Shown piece by piece: positions 1 to 8,408 of a stretch of 64,000 nt of DNA. The position numbers were made by a program, and so were the translations under genes. The stretch's first letter is position 1. Every line of letters starts with the position of its first letter. The notes below the pieces were generated by a model. The model saw nothing but the letters and a program-made list of their open reading frames with translations. It was not told the origin of the DNA and did no database searches. The stretch is from CAVSJJ01 sp963728395 (GTDB lineage: Bacteria; Actinomycetota; Actinomycetes; Actinomycetales; Dermatophilaceae), in assembly GCA_963728395.1 (NCBI GenBank), contig CAVSJJ010000002.1, positions 50,474 to 114,473 on the forward strand, read 5' to 3'.

Positions 1-790
1 CACCGGCCAGTGCCGACACCGCGCGTGACCGTCCGCCGGCAAGGACCGTCGCGCCGGCGGCGACGGCCGTCATCGTCCGGGCGGCCTTCATGAGCCGGCC
101 GGGGCGACCCTCCTGATAGGGCTCGGCGACCATCCCGACCCCGCGGGTCAGCGTCTCGGCGGCGACGATCTCGGTGGCGGCGCCGACGAGGAGCATCCGT
201 CGGGCGGGGGCCGCCTCGGCGGTCGGCGTGAACATCATCGCCAGTCCGCCGGCCGCGCTGGCCCCGGACCCGGCGAAGATGAACGGCAGCTGCCGGTAGG
301 ACTCGTGCCAGGCCGGGACGGCGGTGTCGGCGATGAGTGCGGCGGTGTAGGTGGCCAGCGGGGGCCCGAGCGCGGCGGCACCAGCGCCGGCGAGGCGGCC
401 CACCCGGGGCAGCCACCCCGTCACGGCCGACGCGGCCGCGGCGGCCGAGAGGGTGCCGAACGGCGCGAGGATCCACGACCCGACCGAGAGCGGGGAGGTG
501 GGCTTGATGACGCGGAGCATGTTGAGGAACCGTTCCGGGCGGCCGAGATCGTGGATGAGGGCCGCGGCGCCGAGCCCGGCGCCCGCGCCGGCGCCCAGGG
601 TGGCGACCCGGTGCAGCGTCGGCCGCCCGGTCCGGGCGGCACCCTCCGCGAGCACGGCCGAGGCGCCGGCGAGCCCGCCGAGGAACAGATAGGCCGGCAC
701 GTCCGGCGTCTTCCAGGTCGGCTCCTTGATGATGGGACGGCCGTAGTAGGAGTCGAACTCCGCCCGGGGGACCATGGCCCGTTCCTTCAT
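1..790 (-). CDS. NrfD/PsrC-like membrane subunit of formate dehydrogenase (partial)
   Basis: Third gene of the formate dehydrogenase operon. The ATG at 790-788 overlaps the TGA of the iron-sulfur subunit (ATGA). The reading frame stays open to the left edge, so the C-terminus is missing (about 263 residues visible). Residues around 72-100 carry the family signature HDLGRPERF followed by LRVIKPTSPLSVGSW, and long hydrophobic stretches alternate with short loops. NrfD/PsrC proteins anchor such oxidoreductases in the membrane and exchange electrons with quinone. The role is therefore inferred to be passing formate electrons to menaquinone. The family call is secure; the quinone link is family knowledge. 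Confidence 0.85.
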   Translation of the reverse strand, partial: MKERAMVPRAEFDSYYGRPIIKEPTWKTPDVPAYLFLGGLAGASAVLAEGAARTGRPTLHRVATLGAGAGAGLGAAALIHDLGRPERFLNMLRVIKPTSPLSVGSWILAPFGTLSAAAAASAVTGWLPRVGRLAGAGAAALGPPLATYTAALIADTAVPAWHESYRQLPFIFAGSGASAAGGLAMMFTPTAEAAPARRMLLVGAATEIVAAETLTRGVGMVAEPYQEGRPGRLMKAARTMTAVAAGATVLAGGRSRAVSALAG

Positions 791-1716
791 CGACGCCCCC
801 CGAGGAACGAGGCGACCCCGATGCCGACGAGCGCGAGGGCCGCGCTGCCGACGTGGCGCCACATCGAGGGCAGGTCCCGGGTCGTGACGATCGGGTCGGG
901 CGGCAGGCCGTAGACCTCGGGCTCGTCGAGGAGCAGGAAGAACGCGCCGTCGCCGCCGACCCCGTCCTCCGGGTCCGCACCGTAGAGCCGCGCGCCCTCG
1001 ACGCCCTGCTCCTTCAGCTCCGACACCCGGTGAGCCGCCCGGAGGCGCAGCTCGCTCACCTCGCCGTACTGGATCGACTCGGTGGGGCACGCCTGGGCGC
1101 AGGCCGGGGTCTGGCCGTCGGAGATCCGGTCGTAGCACAGCGTGCACTTCCACACCCGGCCGTCGTCCTTGCGCTGGTCGATGACGCCGTAGGGGCAGGC
1201 GGGAACGCAGTAGCCGCAGCCGTTGCAGATGTCCTCCTGCACGACGACGGTTCCGAACTCGGTGCGGAACAGCGAGCCGGTCGGGCACACGTCGAGGCAT
1301 GCGGCGTGGGTGCAGTGCTTGCACACGTCCGAGGACATGAGCCACTGGATGCCTCCGGTCCCGGACTGGGTCTCCTGACCCGGCCCGGACGGGAGGTCCC
1401 CGGGGTCCCCGGTGGAGGACGCGGCGGAGCGCACGGACGGCATACCGAGATCGGTCGTCGTAGCCGGGGAGGGATGCTCGATGAATGCCACGTGCCGCCA
1501 GGTGTCCGCGCCGAGCGCCGTCGTGTTGTCGTAGGACATTCCGGTGAGCGAGATCCCGTCCTCGGGGAGGAGGTTCCACTCCTTGCACGCCACCTCGCAG
1601 GCCTTGCAGCCGATGCAGACCGAGGTGTCGGTGAAGAAGCCCATCCGGGGCGGGTGGTCGACGTGGCCGGCGTCGGCAGCCACGTCGTCGAGCCGTCCGA
1701 AGAGCGAGGGGCTCAC
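787..1716 (-). CDS. Formate dehydrogenase iron-sulfur (beta) subunit
   Basis: A 309-residue ferredoxin-like electron-transfer subunit. It starts at GTG 1716, which overlaps the TGA of the catalytic subunit (GTGA), and ends in an ATGA overlap with the NrfD-like gene. Four cysteine clusters fit four [4Fe-4S] centres: CIGCKACEVAC near residue 35, CKHCTHAACLDVCP near 150, CNGCGYCVPACP near 180 and CTLCYDR with CAQACP near 210-225. A single hydrophobic segment close to the C-terminus probably tethers it to the membrane, as in FdnH-type subunits. It should wire the catalytic subunit to the membrane subunit. Confidence 0.9.
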   Translation of the reverse strand: MSPSLFGRLDDVAADAGHVDHPPRMGFFTDTSVCIGCKACEVACKEWNLLPEDGISLTGMSYDNTTALGADTWRHVAFIEHPSPATTTDLGMPSVRSAASSTGDPGDLPSGPGQETQSGTGGIQWLMSSDVCKHCTHAACLDVCPTGSLFRTEFGTVVVQEDICNGCGYCVPACPYGVIDQRKDDGRVWKCTLCYDRISDGQTPACAQACPTESIQYGEVSELRLRAAHRVSELKEQGVEGARLYGADPEDGVGGDGAFFLLLDEPEVYGLPPDPIVTTRDLPSMWRHVGSAALALVGIGVASFLGGRR

Positions 1717-4700
1717 GGCTGCACCTCCTGGTGTCCGTCGGGGTCGGCCGCGGCCCTGGACCGGTAGGCCTCGACGAGGGCGACGAGGGCCGCGCCGCGG
1801 GGTCGCCGTCCCGGCCGGATGTCACACGTGCCGACCTTGCCCTGGATGTGGACGTTCGGGTCGAGCGTCGCGCCGACGAGGTCGTTGGTCGAGTCGCCCC
1901 GGGACAGGCCGTTGGCGCCCCAGTGGTAGGGCAGCCCCACCTGGTCGACAAGCCGGTCGCCGACCCGGAGCGAGCGCATCCGGTCGGTGACGAGGACCCG
2001 GGCCTCGATGGCCGACCGGGAGGTGACGATGGTCGCCCAGCCGCCGTGCTCGAGCCCGCGCTCGGCCGCCAGCCGCGGCGAGACCTCGCAGAACATCTCC
2101 GGCTGCAGCTCCGACAGGTAGGGCAGCGTCCGGCTCATCCCGCCCGCCGTGTGGTGCTCGGTGAGCCGGTAGCTCGTGAAGACGTAGGGGAAGACGGTGG
2201 AGAAGGAGGGGTTGAGCGGGTTTGCCGACTGGTCGACGTACTCGACGGCCGGGTTGTTCTGCTGGGGGTAGAGCCGGTTGTGGAACGGGCTCTCCGGGGG
2301 CTCGTAGAACGTCGGCATCGGGCCGTCGGCGAGGCCGGCGGGGGCATAGAGCCAGCCCTTGCCGTCGGTCTGCATGATGAACGGGTCGCGCCCGCCGATG
2401 GCGTCCGGTCCGGTGGCGCCCTCCTCGGGGACGTGGTCCGGCGGCCGGTCGGCGACGAAGTCCGGGACGTCATCGCCAGTCCAGGACCCGGCCTCGGCGT
2501 CCCACCACACGTAGCGTTTCCGCTCGCTCCACGGCTGCCCGTCGGGGTCGGCCGACGCGCGGTTGTAGAGGATGCGCCGGTTGGCCGGCCACACCCAGCC
2601 CCACTCCGGCGCGACGAGGCTCTGCTCCCAGTGCGGCTTGCGTCGGGCGGCCTGGTTGACCTCGTCGGCGAAGACCCCGCAGTAGATCCAGCACCCGCAG
2701 CGGGTGGAGCCGTCACTCTTGAGCTGGGTGTAGGAGGACAGGGCCGCCCCGTCCGCGTCGGTGCCGTTGATCTCGCGCAGGACCGCCTCGGCGTCGGGCT
2801 CGCCCAGCGGGCCCTCGGTCGGGTAGTCCCAGGTCAGGTCGAGCAGCGGGCGGTCCATCTCGTCGCTCGACCCGGCGAGCTTCTCGCGGATCCGGCAGCC
2901 CAGGTCGTAGTAGAACTGCAGGTCGCTGCGGGCGTCGCCCGGTGGCTCGATGGCCTGGTGGCGCCACTGGAGCATCCGTTGGGTGTTGGTGAAGGTCCCC
3001 TTCTTCTCGACGTGCGAGGCGGCCGGCAGGAAGAACACCTCGGTGCCGATCTCGTCGGTGACGAGCTCGCCGGTGTCGATCTCGGGGCCGTCCTTCCAGA
3101 AGGTCGCGGTCTCGATCATCGCCATGTCCCTGACGACGAGCCAGTCGAGGTTGGCCAGGCCGAGCCGCTGCATCTTGCCGTTCGCCGAGCCGACCGCGGG
3201 GTTCTCCCCGACGACGAAGTAGCCCTTGCAGCGTCCCTCGATCTGGTTGACGACGGTGTCGTAGGTCCCGTGGTGCCCGGTGAGCCGGGGGAGGTAGTCG
3301 AAGCGGAAGTCGTTCTCCTCCGTCGCGGCATCGCCCCACCAGCTCTTGAGCAGGCTGACGGCGTAGTCGCGCATGTTGCCCCAGTACCCGGTCTTGCCGG
3401 CGTCCTCGGCGACGAAGTCGTCGAGGGTCTCGTGCTGGCGCGCGTGCGGCATGGGGATGTAGCCCGGGAGGATGTTGAACAGGGTCGGGATGTCCGTCGA
3501 GCCCTGGATGCTCGCGTGCCCGCGCAGGGCGAGGATGCCGCCGCCGGGCCGGCCGATGTTGCCGAGGAGGAGCTGGAGGATCGACGCGGTCCGGATCATC
3601 TGCACGCCGGTCGAGTGCTGGGTCCAGCCGACGGCGTAGCAGAAGGCGCTCGTGCGCTCCCGCCCCGAGTTGGTCGTCAGGGCATCGGCGACCGCCCGGA
3701 ACTGCTCCGGTGGTATGCCGCAGACCTCCTCGACGAGCTGCGGCGTGTAGCGCGCGAAGTGGCGCTTGAGGATCTGGTAGACGCAGCGCGGGTGCTGGAG
3801 GGTCTCGTCGCGCTCCGGCTTGGCCGCGATCGACGGTCCACCGGAGCCGGCCGTCTCGGATCGGCCCGCCTCGTGCTCGCCGCCGTCCTCGAGCTGGGAG
3901 CTGGGGCCACCGGGCTGGTCGGGGTCGCGCTGCCCGGCGGCGGGAGCCTGCGGGGCGCCGGCATACTGCCAGCTCGTCGGCTGGTATCTACCGCTCTCGG
4001 GGTCGAAGCCGGAGAAGAGGCCGTCGAGGTCCTCGGTGTCCGCGAAGTCCTCACCGACGATGGACGCGGCGTTCGTGTAGTTGACGATGTAGTCGCGGAA
4101 GTCCAGCTCGTTGGTGATGACGTGGTTGATGAGCGCGCCGAGGAACATGATGTCGGTTCCGGCCCGGATCGGGACATGGAGGTCGGCGACGGCGGAGGTG
4201 CGGGTGAAGCGGGGGTCGACGTGGATGACCGTCGCGCCCTTGCGCTTGGCCTCCATGACCCATTGGAAGCCGACCGGGTGGCACTCGGCCATGTTCGAGC
4301 CCTCGATGAGGATGCAGTCGGCGTTCGACAGGTCCTGCTGGAAGGTCGTGGCCCCTCCCCGGCCGAAGCTCGTTCCCAGACCGGGAACGGTGGAGGAGTG
4401 TCAAATACGCGCCTGGTTCTCGATCTGGATCGCACCCATCGCCGTGTAGAGCTTCTTCATGAGGTAGTTCTCCTCGTTGTCGAGGGTCGCTCCTCCGAGG
4501 CTCGCGATGCCCAGGGTCCGCCGGACGCGGGCGCCCTGGTCGTCGGTCCACTGCCAGTAGCGGCGGCGGGTCTCGATGACGCGGTCCGCGATCATGTCCA
4601 TCGCGGTGTCGAGGTCGAGGTCCTCCCACTCGGTGCCGTGGGGGCGCCGGTAGCGGACCTTCGTCACCCGAAGGTCCGAGGTGACCAGCTGCTTGCTCGC

Positions 4701-4964
4701 GCTGCCCTTGGGGCACAGCCGGCCGCGGGAGATCGGGCTGGCCGGGTCGCCCTCGATCTGGGTGATCGCTCCGTCCTTGACGAAGACCTTCTGTCCACAG
4801 CCGACGGCGCAGAACGGGCAGACGGAGTCGACGACCCGGTCGGCGGTGGAGGTCCGCGGCGTGAGCTCGTGGGTGTGCTCGGACATCGCGGCCAGCCCGC
4901 GGCCGAGCCGGTCGGTCCCACGGATCTGGCGCAGCAACGGCCACTCCAACGGCGTGCGGGCCAC
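1713..4964 (-). CDS. Selenocysteine-containing formate dehydrogenase catalytic (alpha) subunit
   Basis: Molybdo/tungsto-bis-pterin enzyme oxidising formate to CO2. The gene is split by an in-frame TGA at 4403-4401, at the position where FDHs carry selenocysteine: the flanking residues are ARI, then Sec, then HSSTVPGLGTSFGRG. Read through, it gives about 1083 residues with Sec at 188, typical of this family. The N-terminus has the [4Fe-4S] motif CPFCAVGC with a fourth Cys in GRLCPKG. The chosen GTG start (4964) has an AGGGTGGG Shine-Dalgarno and gives the usual ARTPLEWPLLRQ opening. An ATG at 5144 would overlap the tRNA-Sec gene and is rejected. No twin-arginine signal is present, so the subunit is probably cytoplasmic. 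A Pro/Gly/Asp-rich insertion lies around residues 290-350. Confidence 0.92.
4371..4400 (-). promoter_or_regulatory. Bacterial SECIS element
   Basis: Immediately after the UGA the mRNA can form a perfect 7-bp apical stem, CGTTCCC with GGGAACG, closed by the loop GGTCT (4382-4378). GGTCT starts 19 nucleotides after the UGA, which is codon 7. As I recall the E. coli fdhF element, that is the same spacing and loop word. Further pyrimidine- and purine-rich stretches (around 4397-4392 and 4362-4352) could form a lower stem. SelB binds such hairpins to deliver Sec-tRNA. Confidence 0.85.
4401..4403 (-). other. In-frame UGA selenocysteine codon
   Basis: The TGA separates two reading frames that are in phase and together make one formate dehydrogenase. 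Thirty-six sense codons lie between it and the first downstream ATG (4292). The product context H-S-S-T-V follows it, as in Sec-type FDHs. Adjacent selA, selB and tRNA-Sec genes support recoding rather than a nonsense mutation. Confidence 0.93.
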
Positions 4965-5093
4965 GGCACCCACCCTTCGCACTCGGCGCTCTCCGGCATA
5001 CCGGGCCTTACCCCGGCGCGCGGGGCGGAAACGCCGCCGCGCGGACGCTCTCGCTCGACCCGCCCAGTCTGCCCTCGGGCGGGCCACCCGGGC

Positions 5094-5099
5094 TAGGGT
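5094..5099 (+). promoter_or_regulatory. Putative -10 box for tRNA-Sec
   Basis: TAGGGT fits the actinobacterial TANNNT -10 pattern and ends 7 nucleotides before the first base of the tRNA. Transcription could therefore start at, or next to, the mature 5' end. No convincing -35 box is visible. Confidence 0.45.
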
Positions 5100-5106
5100 C
5101 TGGGGC

Positions 5107-5201
5107 GGAGGCGTTCCTCGTCTGGTGACGGGCGCGGTCCTCAAAACCGTTGTGACCGGGCATCCCGGTCAGGCGGGTTCGATTCCCGTCCGCCTCCGCC
5201 A
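5107..5201 (+). tRNA. selC: tRNA-Sec (anticodon TCA)
   Basis: A 95-nt tRNA, longer than ordinary ones because of its extended variable arm. The acceptor strands are GGAGGCG and CGCCTCC, with discriminator G and an encoded CCA (5199-5201). The D arm has the six-base-pair stem CTCGTC/GACGGG with a four-base TGGT loop, which is diagnostic of tRNA-Sec. The anticodon loop CCTCAAA carries TCA, and the T loop is TTCGATT. It sits between the divergent Sec-containing FDH gene and selA. Confidence 0.96.
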
Positions 5202-5229
5202 CCAGCCTGCACACGGAAGGGGCGACACC

Positions 5230-6531
5230 GTGGACGACCCGCGCCGCCGGGTGCCCCGCACCGACGCGGTGCTCGACGACGCCCGGCTCGCCGACGCGCT
5301 GGAGCGGCTCGGCCGGCCCCGGGTCAAGGCCGAGGTCGTCGCGGCCCTCGACGCGTGCCGCCGGGGCGAGCTGGCGCCGGACGACGTCGTGGCCGCCGTC
5401 GTCGACCGGCTTCCGGCGCTCGGCACGTCGCTGCGGCCGGTGCTCAACGCGACGGGCGTCCTCGTCCACACCAACCTCGGCCGGGCGCCGCTGTCGGCCG
5501 CGGCCGTGGCCGCCGTCGAGGCCGCCGCCGGGACGACCGATGTCGAGCTCGACCTCGCGACCGGCCGCCGGGGCCCGCGGGGCACCGGTGCGCTCGACGC
5601 GCTCCGGGCGGCCGTCCCGGACGCCGGCGAGGTCCATGTCGTGGGCAACGGTGCCGCCGCCCTCGCCCTCGTCTCCTGTGCGCTCGGCGCCGGTCGCGAG
5701 GTGCTGGTGGCCCGCGGGGAGATGGTCGAGATCGGCGACGGCTTCCGGATCCCCGACCTCGTCGAGTCGGTCGGGGCGCGGCTGCGCGAGGTCGGCACGA
5801 CGAACCGGGTCCGGGTCGAGGACTACGCCGAGGCGATGACCGAGCGGACGGCCTTCGTCCTCAAGGTGCATCCGTCGAACTTCCGGGTCGAGGGGTTCAC
5901 CTCGAGCGTGCCCGTCGCCGAGCTCACCCGGCTCGGGCCGCCCGTCGTCGCCGACATCGGCTCGGGCCTGCTCGCGCCGCATCCGCGGCTGCCCGGCGAG
6001 CCGGATGCCGCGAGCACCCTGCGCGCGGGCGCGGCCCTCGTCACCGCGTCGGGGGACAAGCTGCTCGGCGGCCCGCAGTGCGGCCTGCTGCTCGGCGAGG
6101 CCGGCCTCGTCCGGGACCTGCGGCGGCATCCGCTCGCCCGGGCGCTGCGCGTCGACAAGCTCACCCTCGCGGCGCTGGAGGCCACACTGACCGGCCCGCC
6201 CACCCCCGTGGCCCGCGCGCTCTGCGCCGACCGCGACGAGCTGATCCGCCGGGCCCGACGCATCGCGGTGGCCATCGGCCCGGGACTCGCCGAGGCGGTC
6301 TCCTCCACCGGCCGGGTCGGGGGCGGCGGGGCGCCGGGGGTGGCGCTGCCCAGCGCCGCGGTCGCGCTGCCGACCCGGTATGCCGCGCCGCTGCGCCGGG
6401 CCGAGCCGCCCGTCGTCGGCCACGTCCACGACGGCCGGCTCCTCCTGGACCTGCTGACCGTCCCCGAGGACCTCGACGACCTCCTCGCCGAGGCGGTCCG
6501 CGGCGTCGTCGCAGCGGACCGGACCGCCTGA
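5230..6531 (+). CDS. selA: L-seryl-tRNA(Sec) selenium transferase
   Basis: A 433-residue PLP enzyme converting Ser-tRNA(Sec) to Sec-tRNA(Sec) with selenophosphate. The frame is open upstream, but GTG 5230 has the Shine-Dalgarno GGAAGGGG about 7 nt upstream and gives a normal-length protein. Recognisable blocks are VLNATGVLVHTNLGRAPLS near residue 73, KVHPSNFRVEGFTSS near 215 and the PLP-lysine segment SGDKLLGGPQCG (Lys277). It follows tRNA-Sec by 28 nt and precedes selB by a single base. Selenophosphate must come from a selD outside this window. Confidence 0.95.
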   Translation: MDDPRRRVPRTDAVLDDARLADALERLGRPRVKAEVVAALDACRRGELAPDDVVAAVVDRLPALGTSLRPVLNATGVLVHTNLGRAPLSAAAVAAVEAAAGTTDVELDLATGRRGPRGTGALDALRAAVPDAGEVHVVGNGAAALALVSCALGAGREVLVARGEMVEIGDGFRIPDLVESVGARLREVGTTNRVRVEDYAEAMTERTAFVLKVHPSNFRVEGFTSSVPVAELTRLGPPVVADIGSGLLAPHPRLPGEPDAASTLRAGAALVTASGDKLLGGPQCGLLLGEAGLVRDLRRHPLARALRVDKLTLAALEATLTGPPTPVARALCADRDELIRRARRIAVAIGPGLAEAVSSTGRVGGGGAPGVALPSAAVALPTRYAAPLRRAEPPVVGHVHDGRLLLDLLTVPEDLDDLLAEAVRGVVAADRTA

Positions 6532-6532
6532 C

Positions 6533-8281
6533 GTGCACGTCGTCGCCACCGCGGGGCACGTCGACCACGGCAAGTCCACCCTCGTGCGCGCCCTCACCGG
6601 CCAGGACCCCGACCGGCTCGAGGAGGAGCGCCGCCGGGGGCTGTCGATCGAGCTGGGCTACTGCTGGACCGACCTGCCGCCGGTCGGCGAGGTCGCGTTC
6701 GTCGACGTCCCCGGGCACGAACGGTTCATCGCGACGACCCTCGCCGGGATGGGACCGGTGCCGGTCGCGCTGCTCGTCGTCGCGGCCGACGACCCGTGGA
6801 TGCCCCAGGCGGCCGAGCACCTCGTCGCCCTCGACGCGCTCGGCGTCCGCCACGGCGTCGTCGCCGTCACCCGATCCGACCTTGCCGACCCGGCCCCGGC
6901 CGCCGCCCGGGTCCGCGAGGAGCTGGCACGGACGTCGCTGCGGCAGGCCCCGATCGTCGTCGTCAGCGGCCGGACCGGCGCGGGCCTGGCGCAGTTGCGG
7001 GCCCGACTCGGGGCGGCCCTGGCCGCCGTCCCTGCTCCGGACCCGGCAGCCGGTGCCCGGCTCTGGGTCGACCGCCGCTTCCACGTCCGTGGTGCCGGCA
7101 CCGTCGTGACCGGGACCCTCGTCTCCGGGGCGGTCTCGGTCGGGGACGTCCTCGAGGCCGGAGGGGAGCGGGTGCGCATCCGCGGACTGGAGGCACTCGG
7201 CCGCCCACGCGAGACGATGACCGCCGTCGCCCGCGTCGCCCTCGACCTCGGCGGCCGGGCCCCGGACGCGGTCGCCAGGGGCCACGCGCTGCTCTCGCCG
7301 GGTGCCTTCGCGCCGACGGCCGTCGTCGACGTGGCGCTCTCCGGGGCCGGGGAGCCGCCGGAGCGACCGGTCCTGCACTGCGGCTCGGCGCTCGTCGGCG
7401 TCCATGCCCGGCCGCTGGCGCCGCGCCTGGCCCGGCTCGTCCTCGAGCGGTCGCTGCCGCTGCACGTGGGTGACCGGGCCGTCCTGCGTGACCCGGGCAG
7501 CCGACGCCTGTGGGGCGTGCGCGTCCTGGACCCGATGCCCCCAGCCCTGCGCCGTCGGGGCGCCGCGGCCGCCCGGGCCGTCCGGCTCGCGGCATACGAC
7601 GGGACGCCGCTGGCCGAGCTGGAGCTGCGCGGCGTCGTCCGACGCACCCACCTCGTCCGAGCCGGTGCCCGGCCGGAGCCGCTGCCGGAGGGTGCGCTCG
7701 CCGTCGGCGACTGGCTCGTGGCGCCGCGCGTCGTCGCGGACCTGCGTCGCCGGCTCGTCGCGCTCGTCGAGGACGCCGACGCGCCCCTGCACGGCGGGCT
7801 CACTCCCTCGGCGGCCGCCCATGCCCTCGCGCTGCCGGACCCGCGGATCGTCGAGGCACTCGCCGGTCCGCCGTTGCGGATGGACCGGGGGAGGCTGGTC
7901 CTCGACCGCCAGCCGGCGCTGCCCGCGCAGGTCGAACGGGCGCTCGGCGAGCTCGCCGCCGAGCTGGCCGACGAGCCGTTCGCGGCCCCCGACGCCGGTC
8001 GGCTCGCCGCGCTGGGGCTCGACGCGGGGACCGTCGCGGCGCTGCACCGGGCCGGCCGGGTGCTGCGGGTGGCGGACGGGGTCGTCCTCCTGCCGGATGC
8101 CGCGGACCTGGCGACCGAGCGGCTCGCCGCCCTGCCCCAGCCGTTCACGGCAAGCGAGGCGCGCCGGGCCCTGGGCACCTCGCGCCGCGTGGCCCTGCCG
8201 CTGCTCGGTCATCTCGATGCGACGGGCCGGACCCTCCGGCTGCCCGACGACCGTCGCCGGGTCCGCGACAGGGCCCGCTGA
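6533..8281 (+). CDS. selB: Selenocysteine-specific elongation factor SelB
   Basis: A 582-residue translational GTPase that carries Sec-tRNA(Sec) to the ribosome at UGA codons marked by a SECIS. The N-terminal G domain shows the P-loop GHVDHGKST (residues 8-16), the switch II motif DVPGHERF near 61 and a G4-type TRSD near 117. EF-Tu-like beta barrels follow, and the C-terminal third is rich in Leu, Ala and Arg as expected for the winged-helix domains that bind the SECIS. The GTG start lies one base after the selA stop, so the two are co-transcribed. Confidence 0.95.
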   Translation: MHVVATAGHVDHGKSTLVRALTGQDPDRLEEERRRGLSIELGYCWTDLPPVGEVAFVDVPGHERFIATTLAGMGPVPVALLVVAADDPWMPQAAEHLVALDALGVRHGVVAVTRSDLADPAPAAARVREELARTSLRQAPIVVVSGRTGAGLAQLRARLGAALAAVPAPDPAAGARLWVDRRFHVRGAGTVVTGTLVSGAVSVGDVLEAGGERVRIRGLEALGRPRETMTAVARVALDLGGRAPDAVARGHALLSPGAFAPTAVVDVALSGAGEPPERPVLHCGSALVGVHARPLAPRLARLVLERSLPLHVGDRAVLRDPGSRRLWGVRVLDPMPPALRRRGAAAARAVRLAAYDGTPLAELELRGVVRRTHLVRAGARPEPLPEGALAVGDWLVAPRVVADLRRRLVALVEDADAPLHGGLTPSAAAHALALPDPRIVEALAGPPLRMDRGRLVLDRQPALPAQVERALGELAAELADEPFAAPDAGRLAALGLDAGTVAALHRAGRVLRVADGVVLLPDAADLATERLAALPQPFTASEARRALGTSRRVALPLLGHLDATGRTLRLPDDRRRVRDRAR

Positions 8282-8408
8282 GCCGGCTCCGGTACCGCCC
8301 GCCCGCGGCCCGATCCCGACCGGTGCTCGCGTGGGCGACCGGGGTACCGGCCGTTTCCGCGAGCAGTCATCGGGTAGACGCCGGGCCACACGAGCGCGGA
8401 GGTGGAGC

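Noticed and set aside
1731..5096. A 1121-residue plus-strand open frame
   Set aside because: It is the antisense shadow of the formate dehydrogenase genes in GC-rich DNA: Val/Gly/Arg/Asp-rich, with no motifs.
4965..5144. N-terminal extension of the FDH catalytic subunit back to an ATG at 5144
   Set aside because: It would overlap the tRNA-Sec gene on the other strand, is Arg-rich and unlike FDH. The GTG at 4964 has a good ribosome binding site.
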